This document shows, one piece after another, positions 1 through 14,449 of a stretch of 64,000 bases of DNA. The notes beneath the pieces were generated by a model. The model did not search any database. It was not told the DNA's origin and saw nothing but the letters and a program-made list of their open reading frames with translations. Each line of letters opens with the position of its first letter. Position 1 is the first letter of the stretch. The DNA lies in contig NW_026515549.1 of the NCBI RefSeq assembly GCF_014898815.1, positions 124,001-188,000 of the forward strand, given 5' to 3'. The DNA is from Panonychus citri. Lineage: Eukaryota; Arthropoda; Arachnida; Trombidiformes; Tetranychidae. The position numbers and the translations under genes were made by a program.

Positions 1-472
1 AAACGAAACATGCGTACCATTTGATATTCTCACCATATTTAATCAAGATAATTAACCAATGATGATAAACTTTTTTTGTCCTTAATACACTGAGCACTCA
101 ACTAATTAGTGTCCTGTTTATATTTATAGTGATAGTTATTTACTTAAACTTATTGCTATTTCTTGTAATTAGTGAACTCACCTTAATCCATGGTATCAGT
201 GTTTATATTCAATTGTTGAACATTCACCTAGATCACTAGATCAGTTTAGTTTGATCGAGGATTTTACAAGAAATATTTTATAGCTTCATCCATTTATTAT
301 ATCAATTGACTTGTTAATTTCTAATTGTTACACAGCAACAAAAACTGCGGAAAGTCAAACTGTTCCATTGACAGTCTTGGGTTCATCAAGGTTACTTTAA
401 TCATCTTGATTAAGTTCGTTCTTTGTTGAACTTTTCTTCTTTGGATCTTTTCATTTGGCATCAACCATTTTC
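1..472 (+). other. Upstream region of the nuclear receptor gene
   Basis: AT-rich sequence with no convincing coding exon on either strand. It must hold the promoter and 5' UTR of the receptor gene that starts at 473. No canonical TATA box is clear. Confidence 0.4.
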
Positions 473-3193
473 ATGATGGTTCCTGACACAGCCTCATTGC
501 GTTCGTACGTGCCCTCTTCTAGACCCGACAAACCAATTTCGTGCCTTGTATGTTCAGACAAATCTTTTGGAAATAATTTTGGTGCCATAACCTGTGAATC
601 TTGTAAGGCCTTTTTCAGGAGAACGGCAAATGAACGTGATGTAAGTACCTTTGTAATGCACTTTTAGTCTTCGGTACTCTTTTAATCCTTTAACTGTTTC
701 CCTACTAGAAGCTGGCTTGTCCATTCAACGATAACTGTGAAATTACGATCGCAACTCGCAAACATTGTCGCAAATGTAGACTAGAGAAATGTTTTGCTGT
801 TGGAATGATAAAAGAATGGATTCAATCTGAAGAGCAGTTGAAAATTCGACGAGCGATTTTAAAAGAACGTAAACTTCGACGAGAAATGGGTACAAGTGGA
901 CAATCGACTAAAAGGTTCAAAACAAACCCACCGATTGGAACAGGAGGTGGAAGTGGTGCCACAAACAGTGTCGGAGGAAGTTCAATTAGTGGAAATAGTA
1001 ATAGTAGTTCCAACGCTGGAACTAATCATGAAAGGCGAAGCTCAAATTGGCCAAGCACTAATGTTAATGGACAGAGTTTAGATGGATCAAGGGTCAATAG
1101 ACAATGGCAATCAACTACTTCAACTTCAGTAAACATAAATACAAATGATAAACCGATTGATAATAATAATAGGCAATCAGTGGCTCAATTTTTTCATAAG
1201 ATTTCTGATCAGAACTTTTTTGCTCATCTTGTGAAGGCAAATGAAACTCCTACAAGAAGTTCGATCTCACGTAATTCAGCTCAATCAAGTCCATTACAAA
1301 GATCATCTGTTATCACTTTTACAGGTAAATCATCAGCTTCGTCATCTCCTTCTCTCTCAATTACTTCATCTCCAGAGCGATCAAGTCAAGATGTTTGTGC
1401 TTTAGACAGCAAAGGTGCTAATGATGTATCAATGAAAGTTAATTCGTTGACTATCAACAGTTATGATCCAGATTGTTTGCCAGTTTACCAGAATTTAGTC
1501 AAGAAGCAACAACCAAAACCATTGTGTTCACATGTAACATTATCTTCATCTTCATCAGCCTCATCATCAACAACTACCAAACCAATATCACCATTCTCAG
1601 TCAACACACCAGAAATAGCACCAATTAAAAAATCAACAGAACCACCACTTTTATCATCATCATCGTCGTCAATTCAAAATCAAATGAAAACACCTGAACC
1701 AAGTCTATGTAAACAAATGAAATACTGGGTAACTGAAGAGATTGATAAAAAAATTGATAACTTTGTAAAACCAACTACTTCAACCTTACCATCTACATCC
1801 ACCTCATCATCATTATCATCTTCACAATCGGAATCATCTAAAGCAGTTAGTTTGAATGTTTTCCATCATATAATTGACTCTTATTTCACTCGAATCAACA
1901 TGAGAAACGAAAAGCACATGGCAACATTAGCGCTGAACTCAATGGAAGAGACTCGACTAATAGAACTTACCTTGGCCTATGGAGTTTTTAACGAACCTTT
2001 GGCTTGTCCAACTACTACTGCAGAAAGTTTGATTGATGATTGTTACAATGTTTCGGTCGGTTATTTACTCTCCATGACCAAGAAGTTAACCGCATACGCT
2101 GAGCTTCCCGTCGAAGATCAAATGAATTTAATTCGAGGTACTTATGCCGATATATTGGCGATGAGAGGCATCTTCTTATTTGATGTAGAAAATTTACTTT
2201 GGCCGGTAAGTAAACTAGTGAAGTTCAATTGTTCAAATGATTATCTTGATTACGGGATAACAAAGAAACAAAAGTGATTAAAATCATCAACCAGAAATCC
2301 CATGATAACAAATCACTGATAAGCTTTATCGAAATCACTTGACTTTTTTACCTTTTTTGCTCTTTCTCCATCTTTCGATTGCAATTATTAATACTTAACC
2401 ATAGAAACTAGTGCAATTATGAACGCCATCTATTACCTGTTAGAGATTATTCAGAGTGAAGGAGCTCATTAATCTTTGTGGTGAGCCAATTTTACAATGG
2501 CAAATTATCTCTCATTAAATTATGGAATGAGCATGAAAAACATGAACAATTGAGTTATATCTTATATTAACAGTAGATTTTGATAATTGAATAGCTAATA
2601 TTAAAAATTAAGGTCTTCAAATCTTTGTATTCAACTGCGAAAGTTCAAACTTCGATCAAACTTAGAGCGAACTTGTGAGCAAATTCATCATAATAATAAT
2701 ACATGTAATTTATTGAAAATTATAGATAAAAGGAACCAAAATGACAGTTAAATTCGAAGACATAGAGCGATTTGACAAATCGTTTTACGAGGATTATCTT
2801 GAGTTTGCGAGAACTCTTAGTCCAATTTGGAGAAACAATGTAATCATCAACCAACTCATTATTGTTATAATGCTGTTCAATTGTAACCTACCAAATCTCA
2901 AGTCACCGGAGGCAATAAGGTAATGATAGTCTATTTTTAAGAAAAATTCTTTAATCTTTTCGTTCATTATTTTCAATAGATTGGAGTACTGTGCTTACAT
3001 TTATTTACTTCAACGTTATTTGGAATCAAGTCTTAATTTTAGTGATCAACCAAAGGAAACTCTTTGCCATATTCTTGGTAAAATTAACCGAATGCAGTCA
3101 ATCAATGGCAATTTAGTTCGACTATCAATCAAAGATCAACCTCTAGCTGATATTAAAATTGTCGGTTCATCTTCACTTCTTACTCCAGATTGA
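473..3193 (+). CDS. HR96-like: HR96/NR1J-like nuclear hormone receptor
   Basis: Ligand-regulated transcription factor of the nuclear receptor NR1J group (Drosophila HR96, nematode DAF-12/NHR-8), expected in the nucleus. Exons: 473-640, 709-2205, 2726-2919, 2980-3193, all with GT-AG borders and matching phases, giving about 690 aa (Drosophila HR96 is of similar size). The DNA-binding domain spans about residues 24-90. Finger one has C24, C27, C41, C44 and the P-box CESCKA that marks the HR96/DAF-12 group; finger two has C60, C66, C76, C79. A basic C-terminal extension follows. A long Ser/Thr/Asn-rich hinge (about 115-430) leads to a ligand-binding domain at about 441-690, split by two introns. 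The ATG at 473 is the first in frame and is followed directly by a second ATG. The C-terminal helix reads LADIKIV, lacking the usual acidic residue pattern of AF-2, so activation may be atypical. The family is sure; orthology to HR96 rather than an expanded paralogue is not settled. Confidence 0.88.
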
Positions 3194-3212
3194 GAAATTA
3201 AAATGCTGATCA

Positions 3213-3218
3213 AATAAA
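3213..3218 (+). terminator. Poly(A) signal of the nuclear receptor gene
   Basis: AATAAA about 20 nt after the stop codon at 3193, suitably placed to end the transcript. Confidence 0.6.
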
Positions 3219-4654
3219 ATTAGCGCCATTTTCTACTGATTTAATTGTTAATCGGATTAAAAATTATAGATAGATCATTTGTTCCATTCCAAATAACCTA
3301 TTCAATATTTTATATAATTATGTTGAAATAAATAATGTATAAATCGATGCTAAATCCAAATTAGACTGTTTATGAGTTATGTTTATGACTCTTCAGATTT
3401 GTGAATGAGCTTTCATCAAAATCTATTAAATTAATAAAATAGAAAAAAATAAAAACCTGCACTATGCTGTAGTTACTCATAAATAAAATGACTATCTGCG
3501 AAAGCTACAATGTTTATTTTAGCAATTATTGTTTTAAAGAATATTACATAAATAACTGGTAAATATAGAATACTAATTAATAAAATAAAATATTCATGAG
3601 AAGAATCAAGCGGACGATTTTTCATTCAAAATTAGCATTTTAAATAAAATAGTGAAGAGAACAACATGAAATAATTGATTTACTGTATGATTATTTATAA
3701 CCTGAATTATTTTTTTTATTTTGGCTTTAAAATTTCTCAATTTGATAAAAATAATGAATTTTATTGTTCATAATTGAGATGATGTTTAGATCTGAGATTT
3801 CATCAATATTATGATTATATAATTAATATATCAATAACAACAAATATTTCTCAAAATTTACTCATTAATCATCATATTCCATCATAACTAAACACGGGAT
3901 TGTTTGTTTTTTCCTCAATATTTCTCATATCAAATCTTAACCGTGTTTGATTTCAACAAAGACACGAATTTTATCGAATTTGTCTAAAAATAAGTAATAA
4001 TCCAAGAATAATGCAACGGCTTTCTCCTTTTGGCTATCTATAATTTTTATATACAAATATATTGACAATAAGATGACGCTTCGTGAGAACATTAATTGTT
4101 TATTTTAATGTGAAAACATTATAGAGATAAAGATATAGATATAAATAACTGGCAGGAAATGGAATCAATAAAATATTTATAAATAAAATTCAAACGGAAG
4201 ATTTTGTAATTTTTTACACATTCTAGATTTTCCTCAACTTTATTTTGTTGAGTTTTTCAAGGATGAAGCTACTTAATTGCTTGCAGTAGCAATAATGAAA
4301 AGTATAATTAATTTATAATATTATATTCATCGGAAATTTCTGACGATGAACGATGAGACTCACCGTTTCTTTACCTATTCTCATCAGATGAGATCACAAA
4401 TAAACTTTATTAATATCTGAAAGTAAAATTTACTCAAAAGCTCCACAATGAAGTTATCCAAGTGAGATTAAAGACTACAGTACAAACATGTGACATGAAG
4501 ACATTAGAGATGAAATAATTTGAATGAATGACAAAATTTCTTCTCATCATCTCAAGCACAGCAACATCGTGCTCTAATCCATCGACGAACTTGTGAATCT
4601 TGGTTCAAACAGGAGAGTCATTTTTTCCTGATTGGTGGAGAAAAAAGACTTCAG

Positions 4655-5640
4655 CATCATACTTAGTAAAAAGCATCAATTTCTCTCATGATATAATTCT
4701 CGTGGATTATCAATCCAATATTCTTTCTTCGGTAGATTTTTCAAAAATGAATTATTTAGTTCGATGTAACCAGAGACGAAATAAAATTTCATAAATCTTT
4801 TATTGGCTAGATAAATGTTTCATTAATTAAATACACTCCATAATCATGGTTTTTCATTCAGAAAAATCAGTTGAAATTCCAATAATGATAAGTAAAACAA
4901 ATTGGATTCATCGGAAATTTATCCTGAAAGAACAGGTAAAGAAACGATGAGATCATAAATGAACTTGATTGATATCTTCAAGTCAAATTTACTCAAAAGC
5001 TCTACGATGAAGTTATACAATTGAGATAAAAGTCTTCAGTATCTCAAGATTGTAGAGAATCAAAAAATTATGAATAGCAGAAACAATGGAGTTTAGTTTT
5101 GTCAATAATTTGGTTCGGTTAATCTCATGTCTCGTTAAATCATTTGAAAGGTCGCAATCAATTTAGTTAGTATTCTAATGCTTATTAATCATATGCACAT
5201 TAAATCATCAATATACAGTAAGTGACGATCAATGATGTTCATCCAGAAAAAGATAAAGTCATAATTAGTCTTATATTAATAATATGAAGCCGAAACTCTT
5301 AACGAGATGATTGTTATTGATTCCATTTCAAAATGCATCTCATCTCAATAAATCACCAATAATTTTCTTCGAACAGAAATTTCTGCTAAAACTTTTGTCA
5401 TTCCTCGTAAAGGGTGTTTGTTAGATCAATAGGTAAACGATAGTATCTTGATCTCTTGCGAGCAATTATCCAGATGAAATTGTCTCCAATTTTATATCCA
5501 AAATCAATAGATAATCTTAAAGTTCATAAAACGGATCCAAAGTAAAATAATCGTGAAATATTCCACCTAAAACTTTCTTAAATCTTGAGTTAACATGAAA
5601 CCTTTGAACTATTAAAAGTCTTTCGCGACTTTAGCTGAAA
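4655..5640 (+). repeat. Left arm of 1-kb inverted repeat
   Basis: Reads as the reverse complement of 10,212-11,168 with roughly 90% or better identity by eye, including the shared block around the GGATCC at 5,532 and the block TCTGCTATTCATAA on the other arm. The part beyond about 5,330 is shared with further copies. No terminal repeat or transposase was found. Confidence 0.75.
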
Positions 5641-6945
5641 TGTAACTGTTGTAATCTCTTTTTTAAGTCTATGTAGACATTACTTTCGTCTTATTTTATC
5701 AGTTAAATCAAAATTATCTAAGGACAAAAATGTCTTGAGAAACTCAAAAACACTATGACTGACCATCAAAAGACTACTATCAATATTACTTTGTATCGTT
5801 TCTTTACTCCTTCGAACAGTATTTGCATTCGTCAGAGAGGATCTTTTTCATAAAAACTAATGAATTTTTTGCGTCCATGATAAGATTTTCAGAATTTTCA
5901 TTCATTGATGAGGCTTTTTCTTGCTGGAGTTTTGTATTTTTTTGACAAGTATAAAAACAAGTTGTAAAAATCTTCTTCGTTGTATTTCTTGTCTCTTCTA
6001 ATACAAGAAATGGTACAAATTCTAAGAGACATTACGAGGTTTGAGTTATATTATATTTCAACATGATAATATTTTTAAGTCTCTCTAGTTTAGATCTACC
6101 AGTTATAAACTGCACAAAAGTTCGAGTTTTAATAGTAAATATCATGGTAAATGAGAATCAGTATTAATCACGTTGCTTTTGTTTCATTTTCTTTTATTCA
6201 TCTTTCGTAGATTTTGAATTTGAAATTTACTGAGGTTTCAACTCACCTTAGTTTTCTTGCATTGAATTCAGCTCTCGAAGCTTTGACTAAATCTAAAGAT
6301 ACTATCATCTAGTCATTTGCAAATCATCAATCAAATATGGAAAAGATAAACTTGGAGTTCAATTGGAATCAATCAAAATGCTTAAAAACAGACTAAATCT
6401 CAAGACACACATAATTAATTAACTTTAAGTGTACAGATTATGTGGTTTCAACTAATTTTAATCTAATTTGATAGTAAATTTGATTGTGGTTTAACAATTA
6501 GATCTAATCGTATGTTTCTCTGTTTTCAAAGATTATTACTAAAAACCACATAAAAGTTTAGTTTCAATGGCGAAAAAGAGATTTTTAATTCAAGTATTGA
6601 AATGTAAAGACAAATTTGGACTCGGAAAAAGTTTCTAATTGGTTTAGCCTTTGATTAAGCTTTCATTTTGTATTTCGAGTTTAATTCAGTCATAACTTTG
6701 AACGGAAAATAGTCAAAGATAACTTTGTACTTTAATAAAATTAATTGAATAATATTGAACAAATCGAATCAGTACTATGGCTCTATTCATATTGGGACGG
6801 GAACGATCAACAGCTTAAGAAATTTCTTCATGAAACAAAAGTAAAATTAATTCAACTGATTATTAATCTTTATTGTTACTTTTCTCATCAAATTAATCTT
6901 TGGTTTTAACTTTTCAAATACTTTAATCCATTTCAAAATAGCTCC
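5330..6945 (+). repeat. Dispersed repeat family, inverted-orientation copy
   Basis: Reverse complement of 12,162-13,635 (matching about 5,330-6,800 here) and of 15,893-16,793 (matching about 6,034-6,945 here). A recognisable anchor is the GC-richer GGGACGGGAACGATC at about 6,795. Contains a decayed version of the short frame that is open at 22,491-22,739. Confidence 0.75.
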
Positions 6946-9900
6946 TAATTGATGCGAGTATAACATCATTAATTTTACCTTCAACAATAAATCATCTTCA
7001 TTTGATAATTTAAAGCCTAAATTGTAAACTCTATAGCAAAAATTAAACTTACGAGAGACAAGAGAAAAGTAAATGTTTTTTGGCTAAAGTTTTAGCGGCA
7101 GAGCGGGACTGTCTTAGATTGAGTTCAGAACTGAAAAATCACCAAAATTTCGTTGATTTGTAAATTAGATCGGAAGAAATTCGACAGAAACATATGTAAA
7201 ACTATTATATTGATTTTAGCCATTGTGATCATGATAATCTTCAAGATGCAACATCGAATGACAGCAAAATCGATATCACATTATGAAGATAACAATAACT
7301 TGTTCAAAGGATAGAATCATATGTAATGTATTCCATCAATAGTAGAATTTGTTAACAGGGTAACATAATTTAAGAGATGGACAATCTTTTAATGGATCTT
7401 TTCGTTTACTATGTAGCATCCAGATAGAAGATACAATTTACTAGAACTTTCAATCACAGTAATCACATAGAATGACGGTTTATTCACTTAAAACAGTGAC
7501 GATTTTTCTTCACGTTAAAATCCTTTTTAAACTCTCCGCTATTTTCGATTTTTTCAAAAAATTTTTGTTTTTTTTCACAAGTACAAAAAGAAGTTAGAAT
7601 TTCTCGAAAAAAATATTCACCGTGTTATTGTAGCTTTTGTGTTAAGATAAGATCATCACGAGTAAATTGTCCAGATGGATATGCATGTACAGAACGAAAG
7701 TTTTAAATTTTCTTCAATTCAAGTTAAGTTAAGTTTAATGTTCTCAATTTTTTTAGCGATGTCGATATAATTGTGAGCAAATATAACAAAGAGACTAAGA
7801 ATGGAATGAGAAATAAGAAATTTTAATTATTGATATAATGAGGTTAAACTGGTTTGACAAACATCAATTCTGCATTCTAACCTGAATATCAATACAATGT
7901 TATGTTCAAAGAATATATCAGTGAATTGAATCAACTTCACTATATTAATATTCCAAATCAACTTACGATAGACAGACACGAGAATATACTTTAAGGAGAA
8001 ACTAAGCTCTAAATGGCGTTCATATTATCATTCGAGCTTTTTATCTATGTGACTGTCGATTATTTTATTTTTGTCTTTGTATTTTAACCAGAAAAGAAAT
8101 AATCATCTAGTCATTTCGTCTTTAAATATAATCTCATCTTTATCAATTCTATTTATTTACAACTTAAGTTCAATAACATTGTCATTGAATGTAAAAAAGG
8201 ATTTGAATGTGAAAGAAAATCCTCATTCTGCTATGTGAATCAACCGTCATCTCCTCTATTAGCTAAATTCATCCAAAAATCATCCGAAAACATTAAGATC
8301 GTTTGCTCCACCAAACGAAAAAAGACGAGGTGAAAATATGAATTTAGAATTATTTGGAAGATGATTAAGTTTCTTATCGTTATTATTATTAACTTATGTA
8401 AATTAACTGTTTTTATCAATCAAACAAATTTTCTTATCTGAATAGATTGAACAAAATCAACGAACCTTCAAGTGTATCGTCATTACAATAGCTTAATCGT
8501 CTTATTTTCAGCTCTCTCACTCATTTGAGTTTGCGAGATCAAAAAAGTTAATTGTCAATTTATCTTTATCAAATTTGTTATCTGCTTAGTGAATTATAAT
8601 TATCAATACAACTTAAATCAAGGCTCATGATTAAACATCATTTACTTTTAAGTTCTTTTCGATTTGTTGTAATTAAGTTTCATTTCAGCCATTCAAGCTT
8701 TGCTTTTAATATAATTTTCCATCAAATTAATACTTTGCTTCTAAAAGTAAAATAGTAGAAATTATTATTATTAATATAATATCTTATACTCTAACTATAA
8801 TTAGCACTCTAGACGAAAGAGTGAATTAAGATCAGTTAATTTTTACAATAGTATTCGAGTTCGAATGATCCAAGAATAACGTATATTCAGATTCAGCATT
8901 ATCACCAGATCTTCACATGTAAGCGAATAAATTTTCATTTACTCATTAATTAGATAAAACTTTTACATTCATTCAATAACTCATAATTCATCATTAAGAA
9001 AAATGTTAAATTATGTATATTTATTATTAATTCTTGTTGATTTTGTTTCTTCTCGCTGATAAATTCAAGCGATCAAAAGTGGGCTTTTTATTTTCAATTT
9101 AGAATGGAAATCGAATAACTTGAGCTTTATTAATTTATGGTAGAATGAGATTATTAGAGTACTTTCATTTCTTGAATTTCATATTATCAACATTATTATA
9201 ATCTGGATGATATTTCTATTAAGTCGAGCCGAAGCTTTCCAAGTTTTGAATATTTTCAATGGAAGAGAATATGCATTGACTGAATTTTTCGAAAAAACGT
9301 CCAAAAATGAAATCGATTGAATTTTTCTAGACTACAGAGTGAGAATCTTTTTCATTGAAACTTGATGAATATTTTATTATTAATACTATTAATAGTTCGT
9401 GATTAATGAGAGTAGATTCACTTATAAAAAGTTTTAACCACTAGACATAATGCTTGCCCTAATATATCGATCGGATTGTCCAGGAATTTTTTTTATCTAA
9501 AGTGGAAATTGATGATTGTCGAAAAATTTTTTCTGATGATTGTACAAACGAAAAAAGAAGACAAATTCAATAGTAATTTGTGCCTTAATTGAAATTAAAC
9601 ATGGTTAAGATGTGATATGAGAAATAATGAGGAAAAAAAATTCAATCTCGTGCTTATAGAGAATCATTGATTTGTTTGACATTTCGTTGTCGGATTAATG
9701 ACTAGATGGCAATTTCTTTTTCTAAGAAAAGATATCTGATAGCCTCAGAGATTAATCTTACAATAAAACTTTTCGTATGTTGGAAGGATTGAAAAAACTT
9801 TTGCTTTATAAACTATACTGATCGATTGAATTTAGATTAAAATTAGCAGACAAGGATATCCACAGTTCCGTTTCTATTGAAGTGAAGATGTACTATGAAA

Positions 9901-9950
9901 TCGTGTTTGAATGAATTTACTTTACTTACAAGAGCTCTTACAGTTTTTAT

Positions 9951-10208
9951 TTTACCGAAATGTCACAGCAATTATCGTGCCATAACTGCGTCATAAGTAG
10001 GTTAGTCTACATGTCGAGATAAACTAAAAGATGTTTTAAACTAAGAAAACTTATGAAAAGTGATTATGTGAAACTTCAACTTTATCAATTTATATAGTAA
10101 AGGTTTTTTTGATAATCTTCTATTGAATAAATTGTATCAGAAAATCGAGATTTTAAATGAGAGGTAATAGTGAGAACCGTCTTGATCTGTTTGCATAAAA
10201 TCAATCGA
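9951..10208 (+). repeat. Direct repeat copy 1 (about 255 bp)
   Basis: Starts at TTTTACCGAAATGTCACAG and matches 11,349-11,606 in the same orientation with scattered substitutions. An 80-bp piece of the same unit reappears at 22,886-22,964. Confidence 0.7.
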
Positions 10209-10211
10209 CAC

Positions 10212-11168
10212 TTAATAGTTCAAAGGTTTCATGTTAACTCGAGATTTAAGAAAGTTTTAGGTGGAATATTTCGCGATTATTTTACTTTGGATCCGTTTTA
10301 TGAACTTTAAGATTATCTATTGACTTTGGTAATAAAATTGGAGACAATTTCATCTGGATAATTGCTCGCAAGAGATCAAGATACTATCGTTTACCTATTG
10401 ATCTAACAAACACCCTTTACGAGGAATGACAAAAGTTTTAGCAGAAATTTCTGTTCGAAGAAAATTATTGGTGATTTATTGAGATGAGATGCATTTTGAA
10501 ATGGAATTAATAACAATCATCTCGTTAAGAGTTTCGGCTTCATATTATTAATATAAGACTAATTATGACTTTATCTTTTTCTGGATGAACATCATTGATC
10601 GTCACTTACTGTATATTGATGATTTAATGTGCATATGATTAATAAGCATTAGAATACTAACTAAATTTATTGCGACCGTTCAAGTGATTTATCGAGACAC
10701 GAGATTAACCGAACCAAATTATTGACAAAACTAAACTCCATTTGTTTCTGCTATTCATAATTTTTTGATTCTCTACAATCTTGAGATACTGAAGACTTTT
10801 ATCTCAATTGTATAACTTCATCGTAGAGCTTTTGAGTAAATTTGACCTGAAGATATCAATCAAGTTCATTTATGATCTCATCGTTTCTTTACCTGTTCTT
10901 TCATGATAAATTTCCAATGAATCCAATTTATTTTACTTATCATTATTGGAATTTCAACTGATTTTTCTGAATGAAAAACCATGATTATGGAGTGTATTTA
11001 ATTAATGAAACATTTATCTAGCCAATAAAAGATTTATGAAATTGTATTTCGTCTCTGGTTACATCGAACTAAATAATTCATTTTTGAAAAATCTACCGAA
11101 GAAAGAATATTGGATTGATAATCCACGAGAATTATATCATGAGAGAAATTGATGCTTTTTACTAAGTA
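10212..11168 (+). repeat. Right arm of 1-kb inverted repeat
   Basis: Inverted copy of 4,655-5,622. The arms are 4.6 kb apart, so the segment could fold back or flip by recombination. Confidence 0.75.
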
Positions 11169-11348
11169 TGAAAATGTCTTTGGATTTTTCGGTGCTTTTC
11201 AAAGACGTTTTCAATAACTTTTGTAGAAAAATTGAGTAGCCAAAGTGAGAAATTCGTTATTGAAATTAAACATGGTTAAGATGTGATATGAGAAATAATG
11301 AGGAAAAAAACAAATCAATCCCGTTTTTAAAGATAATGTTTTATATGT

Positions 11349-11606
11349 TTTACCAAAATGTCACAGGAGTTATTGTGCCATAAATGTATCATAACTAGGT
11401 TAGTCTACATGTCGAGATAAACAAAAAGATGTTTAAAAATTGTTACGACAAGTGATTATGTGAAACTTCAACTTTATCAATTAATTTTATAGTAAAAGTT
11501 TTTTTAATAATCTTCTATTGAATAAATTTTATCAGAAAAGCGAGATTTTAAATGAGAGGTAACAGTGAGAATCGCCTTGATCTGTTTGAATGAAATTAAT
11601 AAGATA
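11349..11606 (+). repeat. Direct repeat copy 2 (about 255 bp)
   Basis: Second copy of the unit at 9,951-10,208, with small indels. Confidence 0.7.
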
Positions 11607-11932
11607 TGCAAATATAACCGAAACTAAGAAAACGGTAATCTACAAACACTTCGAAAAGATAATTACAATAATAGATAAGTTCATCTCGAACATTCGGAAG
11701 GCAGTTAATCTATTCAACTTTTTGAAAAACTGTACCCAAGAAAGAAAATTGGTTTGATAATCCACGAGAATCATATCATAAGAAATTGATGCTTTTTACT
11801 GTAAGTACGAAAATGACATTGGATTTACTTTTCTTTTTTGAAGTTAAGATTTACTATGGAAATTTTTTAGTCTTTACTTTCCCTATTATCCTGATTAAAT
11901 TTAATTTTAATATAATTTATGTTCTTTTCTGT

Positions 11933-12156
11933 CTCATTCATCGTTTAATTAATAAGTTGATTGACAAAGTTTCAGATCGAATGAATTAGTTTTGGGACAT
12001 AAGATGTTTTTGCGGTTACAACTGGTGCGTGGGAAATGTAATCTTTCATTTTAGGCTTCTAATAGTATTGAGGCTACGAAACTGGCAAGATATGTTGGAA
12101 TTGGTATCAGTGTATTTTTTTAATCGAAAAAGAGCAATACGAATCACCAAGGTACA
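11933..12156 (+). repeat. 224-bp direct repeat, copy 1
   Basis: Nearly identical to 15,162-15,386 (same orientation), from CTCATTCATCG to GGTACA. It abuts the copy beginning at 12,162, so repeat units are joined edge to edge here. Confidence 0.8.
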
Positions 12157-12161
12157 AGGGA

Positions 12162-13635
12162 TCGTTCCCGTCCCAATATGAATAGAGTCATAGTACTGAT
12201 TCGATTTGTTCAATATTATTCAATTAATTTTATTAAAGTACAAAGTTATCTTTGACTATTTTCCGTTCAAAGTTATGACTGAATTAAACTCGAAATACAA
12301 AATGAAAGATTAATCAAAGGCTAAACCAATTAGAAACTTTTTCCGAGTCCAAATTTGTCTTTACATTTCAATACTTGAATTAAAAATCTCTTTTTCGCCA
12401 TTGAAACTAAACTTTTATGTGGTTTTTAGTAATAATCTTTGAAAACAGAGAAACATACGATTAGATCTAATTGTTAAACCACAATCAAATTTACTATCAA
12501 ATTAGATTAAAATTAGTTGAAACCACATAATCTGTACACTTAAAGTTAATTAATTATGTGTGTCTTGAGATTTAGTCTGTTTTTAAGCATTTTGATTGAT
12601 TCCAATTGAACTCCAAGTTTATCTTTTCCATATTTGATTGATGATTTGCAAATGACTAGATGATAGTATCTTTAGATTTAGTCAAAGCTTCGAGAGCTGA
12701 ATTCAATGCAAGAAAACTAAGGTGAGTTGAAACCTCAGTAAATTTCAAATTCAAAATCTACGAAAGATGAATAAAAGAAAATGAAACAAAAGCAACGTGA
12801 TTAATACTGATTCTCATTTACCATGATATTTACTATTAAAACTCGAACTTTTGTGCAGTTTATAACTGGTAGATCTAAACTAGAGAGACTTAAAAATATT
12901 ATCATGTTGAAATATAATATAACTCAAACCTCGTAATGTCTCTTAGAATTTGTACCATTTCTTGTATTAGAAGAGACAAGAAATACAACGAAGAAGATTT
13001 TTACAACTTGTTTTTATACTTGTCAAAAAAATACAAAACTCCAGCAAGAAAAAGCCTCATCAATGAATGAAAATCTTATCATGGACGCAAAAAATTCATT
13101 AGTTTTTATGAAAAAGATCCTCTCTTACGAATGCAAATACTGTTCGAAGGAGTAAAGAAACGATACAAAGTAATATTGATAGTAGTCTTTTGATGGTCAG
13201 TCATAGTGTTTTTGATTTTCTCAAGACATTTTTGTCCTTAGATAATTTTGATTTAACTGATAAAATAAGACGAAAGTAATGTCTACATAGACTTAAAAAA
13301 GAGATTACAACAGTTACATTTCAGCTAAAGTCGCGAAAGACTTTTAATAGTTCAAAGGTTTCATGTTAACTCAAGATTTAAGAAAGTTTTAGGTGGAATA
13401 TTTCACGATTATTTTACTTTGGATCCGTTTTATGAACTTTAAGATTATCTATTGATTTTGGTAATAAAATTGGAGACAATTTCATCTGGATAATTGCTCG
13501 CAAGAGATCAAGATACTATCGTTTACCTATTGATCTAACAAACACCCTTTACGAGGAATGACAAAAGTTTTAGCAGAAATTTCTGTTCGGAGAAAATTAT
13601 TGGTGATTTATTGAGATGAGATGCATTTTGAACAA
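12162..13635 (+). repeat. Dispersed repeat family, full copy
   Basis: Inverted with respect to 5,330-6,800, and direct with respect to 15,893-16,793. Its last 290 bp (13,345-13,635) duplicate 10,212-10,500, so the right side of the region carries this block twice and the left side once. Confidence 0.8.
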
Positions 13636-14449
13636 TCTACGGAAGATGAATAAAAGAAAATCTAACAAAAGCCACGTGATTAATATTGATGCTCATTTAC
13701 CATGATATTAACTATTGAAACTTGAAATTTTGTACAATTTTAAACTGGAGGATCAGGTTAGGTAAGCTAGTGCGACTTAAAAATATTATTATGGGAAAAC
13801 ATATTAATACAGCCATGAAAAATTATTGTCCAATGAATTGGTCACAATCACTGATGGATTTAAAAATCAATTGAGACTCATTTTTCACGGCTGGATAACT
13901 TGAACATGGTAATATCTCTTATACTGTGACAAGAAATACAATGAGGAAGATTTTTACGATTTTATTTTTTCGTAGTCAATCCAATGTTTTGTCTTCAGCT
14001 AATTTTTATTGAATTAAATATGACGAAAGGCAATGTCCACATAGTGATAATTTATTAATGAGCATTAGAATATTAACTAAACTGATAGCTTTTAAGTGAT
14101 GCAACGAGAAATGAGATTAACCGAATCAAATTATTGGCAAAACCAAGTCATTTATGATCTAAGCGTTTCTTACCTGTTCTTAAAATTTCTCAAATAAATG
14201 ATAAACTTTCGACAAATCAAATCAATTATACTCGAGATTTTTTGAATGTAAAACTATTTCTGAAAGAAAAACCATAATTATGGGTTGCATTTGATATATG
14301 AAACATTTATCTAACCAATAAAAGATTTATGAAGAATTCGTCTCTAGTTACATCGAACTAAATAATTGAGTTTGTGAAAAATCTTAAAATGGGAACTTTC
14401 TACATAATTTTCTTATTATTAATATATTTTATCTCTGTGTTTTCTCTTC

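Noticed and set aside
11786..11989. 67-codon hydrophobic frame in the repeat region
   Set aside because: Spans a junction between two repeat units, is AT-rich, and has no conserved copy.
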